DNA of 6,724 bases. Source: DATARH01 sp046724035 (GTDB taxonomy: Bacteria; Pseudomonadota; Alphaproteobacteria; ATCC43930; CGMCC-115725). A program made the translations under genes and the position numbers. This document shows positions 1 to 6,387 of this stretch, in pieces. The DNA lies in the NCBI GenBank assembly GCA_046724035.1, contig JBKOVT010000309.1, forward strand, positions 1 through 6,724, written 5' to 3'. Numbering within the stretch: position 1 is the stretch's first letter; each line of letters starts with the position of its first letter. The notes under the pieces are model-generated. The model was not told the DNA's origin. It ran no database searches and saw nothing but the letters and a program-made list of their open reading frames with translations.

Positions 1-2532
1 CTGTTGCGTACTGTGCTGGCCGCGCTGGTCATCCTCGCGCTGGCGCACCCCTTGCTCAACCCGCAGACCCGTCTCGCCGGTACCGGGCCCATGGCCCTCG
101 TCATCGACGACGGCTGGGCCGCGGCGCGCGATTGGAGCCGACGGCAGACGGCGGTGATCGATGTCCTCGCCGAAGCAGAACGCGAGGATCGGCAAATCAT
201 TCTGGTCACGACAGCGCCGCTCGCGTCCGACGAAGCGCCCCCACGGCTGCAGCCGGTGCGGGCGGTCGATGCCAGGGCGGCGGTGCAGGCGCTGCAGCCG
301 AAGCCCTGGCCGAGCGACCGCGCGACGGCGCTGAAACGGCTGGAAGCGATGCCGCTGCCACAAGGGAGTGCGGCTCTCTGGATCGGCGATGGCGTCGACG
401 AAGGTGGCGCCGCGCCGCTAGCCGCATACCTCGCTCGCCAGGGCGAGCTGAGTTATGTCGCGGCTCCAGAGGGCGAGATGCCACGCCTGATAGCCGCGAG
501 CGGGTCTGCGAGCGAGCAGGCGGGACGGGATGTCTCGGTGGTTGTGCGTTCGCTGCCGGCGTCGGGCCCGCAAGCGATGACGGTGCGGGCGAGCGCCGAG
601 GACGGCGCGCTGCTGGCGCGTGAGCCGACGACGATCGCGCCTGACGAGGGCAGCATCACGGTACGTTTGCCGTTGCCGACGGAATTACGAAACCGGGTGA
701 CTCGCATCGAGATCGAAGGCGAGGATTCGGCCGGCGCCGTCTTGCTTGTCGACGAGCGCTGGCGGCGGCGGCCGGTCGGCATCGCGGCGGCGCCGAACAC
801 CGCCGGGCAGCCGCTGCTCAGTGAGAATTATTATCTCGAACGCGCGCTCGGGCCATTCACCGAGGTGCGGCGGGGGAGCGCCGGCGATCTGTTGAAGCGG
901 GAAATCGCCGTTCTCGTTTATGCCGATGCCGGCCCGGATTCGCCGGCTGAAGAGGCGGCGGTCAAGAAATGGGTCGAGGGCGGCGGGCTGCTGCTGCGTT
1001 TCGCTGGACCGCGCCTCGCCGAGCAGAGCGATCAACTTTTGCCGGTGCGATTGCGGCGCGGCGGCCGCACGCTTGGCGGCGCACTGTCCTGGGAAAGGCC
1101 AGCGAAGCTCGCGCCGTTTGCCGCCGACAGCCCGTTCGCTGGGCTCGCCATCCCACCGGATGTGACCGTGGCGCGGCAGGTGCTGGCGGAACCCGATCTC
1201 GACCTCGCCAGCAAGACGTGGGCGCGGCTTGTCGACGGGACGCCGCTCGTCACGGCCGAGAAGCGCGGCGAGGGCTGGGTCGTGCTGGTGCACACGACCG
1301 CCAATGCCGAATGGTCGAATTTGGCGCTGTCGGGACTTTTCGTCGAGATGCTGCGGCGCGTCGTCGCCATGAGCCAGGGCGTCACAGGGGTCGGCGAGGG
1401 GGCGCTGCCGCCGCTCGAAACGCTCGACGGCTTCGGCCGGCTGCAGCATGCGCCGCCCACGGCACGCCCGATCTCGGCCAAAGAAGTCGGGAGCACGATG
1501 GCCTCGCCACGGCATCCTCCGGGTTTCTACGGCGTCGCCGATTCACGGCGCGCGCTGAACCTGTCAGACGGCGTCACCGAGCTGAAGCCGATTGTCGACT
1601 TCCCGGACGGCGTCGCCCGCGAGACCTTCGCGAAGAGCGCCGAAACCGACATTCGCCCGCCCTTGCTCGTAGCGGCGTTCCTGCTGGCGTTGCTCGATTT
1701 GTTCATCGCCTATGCCTTGCGTGGGCTATTGCGCCGGCGACCGGTCGGTATCGCCGCGGGATTGCTGCTCACACTGATGATTGCCACTCCCGTAGCGCAT
1801 GCGGATGACAGTTTTGTCGTGAAGGCGACCTCGGAATTGCGTCTCGCTTACATCCAGACCGGCAACCAGACCGTCGATACCGAGAGTCGCGCGGGGCTGG
1901 TCGGGCTCATCGATACGCTAAACCGGCGCACCGCCGTCGAAACGGCGGAGCCGCTCGCGGTCGATATCGAGCGCGACGAACTCATCTTCTTTCCGCTGCT
2001 CTATTGGCCGGTGACGGCGCAGCAGCCGGCGCCCTCGCCGCGCGCGGCCGAGCGCATCAATCGCTATCTCGAAACCGGCGGCACGATCCTGTTCGACACC
2101 CGCGACGCGGGCGAGGACACGCCCGGGCCGTTCGGCAACGCCGCAGCGTCGCAGGCGCGGCTCCGCCAGCTTGTCGCCGGGGTCAAGATCCCGCCCCTCG
2201 TGCCGGTCCCGCCCGATCACGTGCTGACCAAATCCTTCTACCTGCTGCACGAGTTTCCCGGCCGCTGGAACACCGGCCAAGTCTGGGTCGAGCCCGTCGA
2301 GGACCGGGTCAATGATGGTGTCGCCAGCGTCATTGTCGGCAGCAATGATTGGGCCGGGGCCTGGGCCGTCGACGGCCAGGGCCGGCCGGCCTATGCCGTG
2401 GTGCCGGGCGGTGAGCCGCAGCGCGAGATGGCGCTGCGCTTTGGCGTCAATCTCGTCATGTACGTGCTGACCGGCAACTACAAGACCGACCAGGTGCACG
2501 TACCGGCGATCCTGGAGCGGCTCGGTCAATGA
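1..2532 (+). CDS. DUF4159 domain membrane protein with BatA-like N-terminus (5' truncated)
   Basis: The frame is open from base 1, and the first residues look like the end of the second helix of a BatA (aerotolerance regulator) N-terminal domain, ending in HPLLNP, so perhaps 70-80 residues are missing upstream. Numbering from the TTG at base 4: a vWA-like region (about 28-165) has IDDGWA at 34-39 and GDGVD at 128-132, so the usual DxSxS metal motif is degenerate. A glutamine-amidotransferase-like segment follows (about 256-345), then a helix at 552-575, a second hydrophobic segment at 581-597 ending AHA|DD, and the DUF4159 domain (about 603-840) with FFPLLYWP (662-669), ETGGTILFD (690-698) and HEFPGRW (749-755). 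Most of the protein should lie in the periplasm. No cysteine is present. Such genes usually follow moxR and a DUF58 gene (family knowledge, outside this window). The biochemical function is unknown; an envelope assembly or stress role is inference only. Confidence 0.87.
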   Translation: MLRTVLAALVILALAHPLLNPQTRLAGTGPMALVIDDGWAAARDWSRRQTAVIDVLAEAEREDRQIILVTTAPLASDEAPPRLQPVRAVDARAAVQALQPKPWPSDRATALKRLEAMPLPQGSAALWIGDGVDEGGAAPLAAYLARQGELSYVAAPEGEMPRLIAASGSASEQAGRDVSVVVRSLPASGPQAMTVRASAEDGALLAREPTTIAPDEGSITVRLPLPTELRNRVTRIEIEGEDSAGAVLLVDERWRRRPVGIAAAPNTAGQPLLSENYYLERALGPFTEVRRGSAGDLLKREIAVLVYADAGPDSPAEEAAVKKWVEGGGLLLRFAGPRLAEQSDQLLPVRLRRGGRTLGGALSWERPAKLAPFAADSPFAGLAIPPDVTVARQVLAEPDLDLASKTWARLVDGTPLVTAEKRGEGWVVLVHTTANAEWSNLALSGLFVEMLRRVVAMSQGVTGVGEGALPPLETLDGFGRLQHAPPTARPISAKEVGSTMASPRHPPGFYGVADSRRALNLSDGVTELKPIVDFPDGVARETFAKSAETDIRPPLLVAAFLLALLDLFIAYALRGLLRRRPVGIAAGLLLTLMIATPVAHADDSFVVKATSELRLAYIQTGNQTVDTESRAGLVGLIDTLNRRTAVETAEPLAVDIERDELIFFPLLYWPVTAQQPAPSPRAAERINRYLETGGTILFDTRDAGEDTPGPFGNAAASQARLRQLVAGVKIPPLVPVPPDHVLTKSFYLLHEFPGRWNTGQVWVEPVEDRVNDGVASVIVGSNDWAGAWAVDGQGRPAYAVVPGGEPQREMALRFGVNLVMYVLTGNYKTDQVHVPAILERLGQ
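1732..1803 (+). other. Internal signal-peptide-like segment before the DUF4159 domain
   Basis: Within the DUF4159 protein, residues 577-600 have the three parts of a Sec signal peptide: a basic start (RRR, 577-579), a hydrophobic core (581-594), and a TPVAHA end with alanine at the -3 and -1 positions, followed by DDS. This is what is seen. It may act simply as the re-entry helix of a two-helix hairpin with the helix at 552-575, or signal peptidase I may cut it and release the DUF4159 domain into the periplasm; the second option is inference. Confidence 0.5.
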
Positions 2533-2558
2533 ACGCGGCGGCGGGTCCGAAGCCATGA
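2529..2558 (+). other. Nine-codon mini-ORF bridging the two envelope genes
   Basis: An ATG overlaps the stop codon of the DUF4159 gene (ATGA, 2529-2532) and opens a reading frame coding MNAAAGPKP, whose TGA stop overlaps the ATG of the next gene (ATGA, 2555-2558). A GGAG lies at 2514-2517, 11 bases before the mini-ORF start, whereas the downstream gene has no clear Shine-Dalgarno site of its own. The arrangement suits translational coupling by stepwise reinitiation. It could also be chance in GC-rich DNA, or the trace of a one-base indel near the original start of the next gene. Confidence 0.3.
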
Positions 2559-4678
2559 TCGCGGCGTTCGGCGGCAATGCCTACACGGTCGCGGCCGCGC
2601 CTTTGCTGGCGTGGTGGGTAATCGCCGGACTCGCAGCGGCGGCAATACTGGTGCTGGGCGTTGGCCTATGGCGACGTGCCGGTGGGGTGTGGTGGCGGAC
2701 CGCAGCCGTAGCGATGCTGCTGGCGATCCTCATCAACCCGTCCCTCGTCGAGGAGAAGCGCTCGCCATTGCGCGATGTGGCCGTTGTCCTCGTCGATGAA
2801 TCGCCGAGTCAGCAGATCGGCGACCGCAGCAAGGCCACCGAGGCCGCGCTAGCGGGTTTGACCGAGCGGCTCGGGCATGAGCGCGATCTCGATGTCCGCG
2901 TCATCCGCACCGGCAAGCCGCGGCCGGGCGCGGGCGATGACGGAACACGGCTCTTCACCGCGCTCGGCCACAGCATGTCCGACATCCCGCGCCAGCGTCT
3001 CGCGGGCGTCGTCATGCTGACCGACGGCCAGGTGCATGACGTGCCTACGAGCGATGCGGCGGTTGCTGCACAGGAACTCGGGGCGCCGTTGCACGTCCTG
3101 CTCTCCGGTCGTCCGAACGAAGGCGATCGCCGGCTCGTCGTCGCGCAGGCTTCGAGTTTCGGTCTTGTCGGCAAGGAATCGCCGCTCAGCATTCGCGTCG
3201 AAGACCTGCCTACCCCTCCCAAGGACGCGCCGGCCAAACCGGAGGGCCAGGCGCGGGTCACCTGGCGCAAGGATGGCGGCGCGCCGCAATCCGCGATCGT
3301 GCCGATCGGCCGCGATGTGCCGCTATCGATCCCGATCGATCACGGCGGGCCCAATGTTCTCGAACTGGAGGTCGAGCCTGGACCGCACGAGCTCACGCTG
3401 GCCAACAACCGCGCCGCTGTTGTCGTCAACGGCGTGCGCGACCGGTTGCGCGTGCTGCTCGTGACCGGCGAGCCGCATGCCGGCGAGCGGGTGTGGCGCA
3501 ACATCTTGAAATCCGATCCCTCGGTCGATCTCGTGCATTTCACGATCCTGCGCCCGCCGGAAAAACAGGACGGCACGCCGATCCGCGAATTGTCCCTGAT
3601 CGCGTTCCCGATCCGCGAGCTGTTCGACGTCAAGCTCGACGATTTCGATCTGATCATTTTCGACCGCTATAGCCGGCGCGGTATCATCCCGCAGGCCTAT
3701 GTCGAGAATGTCGTGCGTTATGTCCGAAAGGGCGGCGCGTTCCTCGAAGCGGCGGGGCCGAGCTTCGGCACGCCGATGAGCCTCTACCGCACGCCGTTGG
3801 GCGAGATTCTGCCGACCGAGCCGACCGGCAATGTGTACGAAGACGGATTCAAACCGCAGCTGACCGACGCCGGGCGCCGCCATCCCGTCACCGAGGACCT
3901 GTCCGGCGCCGGAAAGCGGGGTGAGGCGCCGAGTTGGGGACGCTGGTTTCGCCAGGTCGAGGCGCGCGTCCACAACGGCACTGCGGTGATGAGCGGCGAG
4001 CACGGCGACCCGCTGCTGGTTCTCGACCGGATCGGCAAAGGGAGGGTGGCGCAACTCCTGTCCGATCAGATGTGGCTGTGGGCGCGCGGCTTCGAAGGCG
4101 GCGGGCCGCAGGCCGAATTGCTGCGGCGGCTTGCGTACTGGCTGATGAAGGAGCCGGATCTCGAAGAGAACGATCTGCGGGCGGCTGTCGACGGCGATCG
4201 CCTGATGGTCACACGCCAATCGCTTGAGCCCGATGACCGCCCCATTACAGTGACCTTGCCGGACGGCTCGACGCAGAGCCTCACGCTCACGCCTGAGCAT
4301 GGCGGCCGTAGCAGCGGCACATTGCCGATCTCGCAAATGGGCCTCTATCGCGCCAGCGACGGCTCGCACACCGCGCTCGCCGCCGCCGGCCCGCTTAACC
4401 CGATCGAGTTCGCCGATGTGCGCACGACCCCAGAAAAGCTCGCGCCGCTCGTGCAGGCGAGCGGCGGTGGCGTGTTCTGGGCCAGTGACGGCGCCGTCCC
4501 GGAAATCCGCCGCGTGTCGCCCGGGCGCGCTGCTTCCGGCCGTGGCTGGATGGGGCTGCGCCAGAATGGCGATTACGTCGTGACCGGCTTTAGCGAACTG
4601 CCGTTGATGCCGGGCTTCGCGGCCCTCCTGGTGACGGCCGGTCTGTTGATCGCGGCCTGGCGCCGCGAGGGCCGGTGA
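2555..4678 (+). CDS. Membrane-anchored vWA / glutamine-amidotransferase-like protein
   Basis: A 707-residue protein that I place in the uncharacterised membrane family usually found next to DUF4159 genes and often labelled glutamine amidotransferase. Two N-terminal helices (about 17-38 and 47-62) and one C-terminal helix (about 686-701) frame a large, probably periplasmic, body. Residues about 75-185 form a vWA-type domain with all five expected MIDAS positions: D81, S83 and S85 in DESPS, T131 in GTRLF, and D157 in LTDG. A beta-rich region follows (about 190-290), then a Rossmann-like amidotransferase-type region (about 298-535) starting LRVLLVTGEP and including a YVRKGGAFLEAAGP segment. There is no cysteine anywhere, so it cannot be a classical cysteine-dependent amidotransferase. 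The ATG at 2555 is the most upstream start in this frame. It lies 22 bases after the previous gene, so co-transcription is likely. The metal-binding role and the partner are inferred. Confidence 0.86.
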   Translation: MIAAFGGNAYTVAAAPLLAWWVIAGLAAAAILVLGVGLWRRAGGVWWRTAAVAMLLAILINPSLVEEKRSPLRDVAVVLVDESPSQQIGDRSKATEAALAGLTERLGHERDLDVRVIRTGKPRPGAGDDGTRLFTALGHSMSDIPRQRLAGVVMLTDGQVHDVPTSDAAVAAQELGAPLHVLLSGRPNEGDRRLVVAQASSFGLVGKESPLSIRVEDLPTPPKDAPAKPEGQARVTWRKDGGAPQSAIVPIGRDVPLSIPIDHGGPNVLELEVEPGPHELTLANNRAAVVVNGVRDRLRVLLVTGEPHAGERVWRNILKSDPSVDLVHFTILRPPEKQDGTPIRELSLIAFPIRELFDVKLDDFDLIIFDRYSRRGIIPQAYVENVVRYVRKGGAFLEAAGPSFGTPMSLYRTPLGEILPTEPTGNVYEDGFKPQLTDAGRRHPVTEDLSGAGKRGEAPSWGRWFRQVEARVHNGTAVMSGEHGDPLLVLDRIGKGRVAQLLSDQMWLWARGFEGGGPQAELLRRLAYWLMKEPDLEENDLRAAVDGDRLMVTRQSLEPDDRPITVTLPDGSTQSLTLTPEHGGRSSGTLPISQMGLYRASDGSHTALAAAGPLNPIEFADVRTTPEKLAPLVQASGGGVFWASDGAVPEIRRVSPGRAASGRGWMGLRQNGDYVVTGFSELPLMPGFAALLVTAGLLIAAWRREGR

Positions 4679-4688
4679 AGGACTGGAG

Positions 4689-4717
4689 AACCCCCTCCCG
4701 CGCTGCGGGTGAGGGTT
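4689..4717. repeat. 29-bp imperfect palindrome between the vWA gene and psd
   Basis: The arms 4689-4701 and 4705-4717 match at 11 of 13 positions and flank a three-base GCT loop. The stem is very GC-rich and no T-run follows, so it does not look like an intrinsic terminator. It may be a short intergenic repeat of the REP type or an RNA-stabilising or attenuating hairpin. The right arm contains GAGGG (4711-4715), the only Shine-Dalgarno-like string before psd, though it lies 16 bases from the start codon. The rest of the 53-bp gap shows nothing further. Confidence 0.55.
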
Positions 4718-4731
4718 GATCTGCGCCACTG

Positions 4732-5418
4732 ATGCTCCGCCAGATCCTCGCGCCGATCCACCCGGACGGCTGGAAATTCATCGCGATCGCGGCTGTCATT
4801 ACCGTGATCCTGTTCGCCATCTCGTCGCCGCTCGGCTGGACCGCGCTGATCCTGACCTTATGGATCGTCTATTTCTTTCGCGATCCCTGGCGCGTGACGC
4901 CGGCCCGCTCCGGGCTGATCGTCAGCCCGGCGGATGGGATTATCGTGTCGCTCGGACCCGCGCCGCCGCCACCGGAGCTTGAGATGGGGGCCGAGCCGCT
5001 GCCGCGGATCGGCATCTTTCTCAACCTGTTTGATGTGCATGTCGCGCGCTCGCCGATCGGCGGCAAGGTGGCGGCGCGGCGATACACGAAGGGGCGCTTC
5101 ATCAATGCGAGTCTCGACAAAGCGAGCGTCGACAATGAGCGGTTGGCGCTCCGGATCCTGCCCGAGGACGGTCCCGCGATTGCCTGTGTGCTGATCGCCG
5201 GGCTTGTGGCGCGTCGCATTGTCTGCGGCCTGTACGACGGCCAGACGCTGACCGTCGGTGAGCGCATCGGCATCATCCGCTTCGGCTCCCGAGTCGATGT
5301 CTACTGTCCGCCCCCTTATGTCCCGCTGGTTTCGGTCGGCCAGCGCATGGTCGGGGGCGAGACGGTTCTTGCCGACCGGCTCACCGCGGTCCCCGCAGCC
5401 AATGGATTTGCCCACTGA
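4732..5418 (+). CDS. psd: Phosphatidylserine decarboxylase proenzyme
   Basis: Catalyses the last step of phosphatidylethanolamine synthesis, removing CO2 from phosphatidylserine at the inner membrane, with a pyruvoyl group made by self-cleavage. The 228 residues fit the short form of the family. Two N-terminal helices (about 16-32 and 35-49) precede the FFRDPWR segment (48-54) and SPADG (65-69); D68 and H103 (in LFDVHVARSP) are the probable partners of the cleavage serine. The cleavage site is in RFGSRVDVY: G185-S186, giving a beta chain of about 185 and an alpha chain of about 43 residues that starts with the pyruvoyl. LIAGLVARRIVC (about 158-169) is also typical of the family. The ATG at 4732 gives a normal N-terminus, but there is no well-placed Shine-Dalgarno. 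pssA, the gene for the preceding enzyme, follows directly. The call is firm; the exact catalytic-residue assignment is by family analogy. Confidence 0.97.
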   Translation: MLRQILAPIHPDGWKFIAIAAVITVILFAISSPLGWTALILTLWIVYFFRDPWRVTPARSGLIVSPADGIIVSLGPAPPPPELEMGAEPLPRIGIFLNLFDVHVARSPIGGKVAARRYTKGRFINASLDKASVDNERLALRILPEDGPAIACVLIAGLVARRIVCGLYDGQTLTVGERIGIIRFGSRVDVYCPPPYVPLVSVGQRMVGGETVLADRLTAVPAANGFAH

Positions 5419-5480
5419 CCGGGTCGCGCCCCCGGCTGAGCGGTTTTCGTGTATGATCCGCGCCCTAGACGGCGTGCAGT

Positions 5481-5486
5481 AAGGAG
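5481..5486 (+). promoter_or_regulatory. Shine-Dalgarno site that decides the pssA start
   Basis: AAGGAG ends seven bases before an in-frame TTG at 5494 and 13 bases before the ATG at 5500. The spacing favours TTG. A GTG at 5449 is also in frame, but starting there would place this ribosome site inside the coding region and add 15 residues that do not resemble the family N-terminus. Confidence 0.7.
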
Positions 5487-5493
5487 AACCTTC

Positions 5494-6378
5494 TTGGCGA
5501 TGCAACCGCGAAGGGTGCGGGTAAGGCGGCCCCGCATGCGGGTGCGCCGGCTGTCCGGCTTCTCCGTCAACCGCCTCATCCCGAATGTGCTGACATTGCT
5601 GGCGCTATGCGCCGGCATGACGGCGATCCGGTTCGCCGTCAGCGAAAATTTCGAGGCGGCCTGCTACGCGATCATTGTCGCCGGCGTGTTTGATGGCCTC
5701 GACGGCCGCATGGCGCGGCTGTTGAAATCGACATCGCGCTTTGGCGCCGAACTCGACAGCCTGGCGGACTTCATCAGCTTTGGCGTGGCGCCGGCGTTAG
5801 TGCTGTATCTGTGGACGATGTCGGCATTGCACAGCATCGGCTGGGCGATCGTCCTGTTTTTTGCGATCTGCTGCGCGCTGCGTCTCGCGCGCTTCAACAC
5901 CGAGATCGCCGCCGAGCCGCAGCCCTATGCCGCCGGTTTCTTCAGCGGCGTGCCGGCGCCCGGCGGCGCCGGGCTGTCACTGGTCCCAATGTTCATCAGC
6001 TTCGAATGGGGCGACTGGATTGCGCGCTCGCCCTATCTGAATGCGGTATGGCTGAGCGGCATCGCGCTCTTGATGATCAGCCGGGTGCCGACAGTGTCGC
6101 TGAAGCCGATACGCATTCCGCACGATTTCGTGCTGCCGACCCTCCTCGGGGTTGGTGTGTTCGCGGGGTTGTTCACGACCGCGCCGTGGCCAACGCTCAC
6201 CTTTATCGGCGCGATCTATGTCGGGTCGATCCCGCTGACGGTGCGCGCCTATTACCGGCTGCGCCGCGCCGTCGAGGCACGCAAGGCAGAGGCCGCCGAG
6301 CCGGCGACGATCCCGGTCACGCCACCGCCTGCAATACCGCTCTCTGGCCACGAGCCGGCCAGTGAATGGCGCCACTGA
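5494..6378 (+). CDS. pssA: CDP-diacylglycerol--serine O-phosphatidyltransferase (phosphatidylserine synthase)
   Basis: An integral membrane enzyme that makes phosphatidylserine from CDP-diacylglycerol and L-serine, supplying the substrate of Psd. It is the CDP-alcohol phosphotransferase (type II) kind, not the phospholipase-D-like PssA of E. coli. The signature is complete: D67-x2-D70-G71-x2-A74-R75-x8-G84-x3-D88-x3-D92, where the four aspartates bind the divalent metals. RLIPNVLTLL (27-36) opens the first helix, and ALRLARFN and SGVPAPGGAG are further family-like segments. The remaining protein is mostly hydrophobic helices, ending in a proline- and alanine-rich tail of about 40 residues that is probably disordered. 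The N-terminus is unusually basic, with nine arginines in residues 6-19. I chose the TTG at 5494 because of the Shine-Dalgarno spacing; the ATG at 5500 would remove only two residues. At 294 residues it is slightly longer than many relatives because of both ends. It lies 75 bases after psd. Confidence 0.96.
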   Translation: MAMQPRRVRVRRPRMRVRRLSGFSVNRLIPNVLTLLALCAGMTAIRFAVSENFEAACYAIIVAGVFDGLDGRMARLLKSTSRFGAELDSLADFISFGVAPALVLYLWTMSALHSIGWAIVLFFAICCALRLARFNTEIAAEPQPYAAGFFSGVPAPGGAGLSLVPMFISFEWGDWIARSPYLNAVWLSGIALLMISRVPTVSLKPIRIPHDFVLPTLLGVGVFAGLFTTAPWPTLTFIGAIYVGSIPLTVRAYYRLRRAVEARKAEAAEPATIPVTPPPAIPLSGHEPASEWRH

Positions 6379-6380
6379 GG
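6377..6380 (+). promoter_or_regulatory. Shine-Dalgarno of the cupin gene overlapping the pssA stop
   Basis: GAGG begins inside the TGA stop of pssA and ends seven bases before the ATG at 6388. This supports that start and suggests the cupin gene is translated from the same message as pssA. Confidence 0.6.
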
Positions 6381-6387
6381 ACGAGCG

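Noticed and set aside
685..1515. A 276-codon minus-strand frame opposite the DUF4159 gene.
   Set aside because: No domain or ribosome site; composition matches an antisense shadow.
969..1808. A 279-codon + strand frame inside the DUF4159 gene.
   Set aside because: It is in another frame of a gene with recognised domains and is arginine/alanine-rich without motif; a shadow of codon bias.
3329..3344. Two ATCGAT palindromes separated by four bases inside the vWA gene.
   Set aside because: Explained by in-frame coding (SIPID); no regulatory context.
3440..4160. Active glutamine amidotransferase in the second protein.
   Set aside because: The fold-like pattern is present but the protein has no cysteine, so the class I catalytic nucleophile is absent.
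3323..4729. A 468-codon open frame on the minus strand opposite the vWA gene.
   Set aside because: It is antisense to a gene with clear domains, has low-complexity Arg/His/Gln-rich content typical of GC-rich shadow frames, and shows no recognisable motif.
5419..5447. Possible terminator after psd: CCGGG and CCCGG arms with a TTTT further on.
   Set aside because: The stem is only five pairs, and the T-run is four bases long and eight bases away, so it is a poor intrinsic terminator; pssA is likely co-transcribed with psd.
5452..5457. TATGAT resembling a -10 promoter box upstream of pssA.
   Set aside because: No TTGACA-like box at 16-18 bases upstream (the area is C-rich) and no correctly spaced TG extension; one hexamer is not enough to call a promoter.
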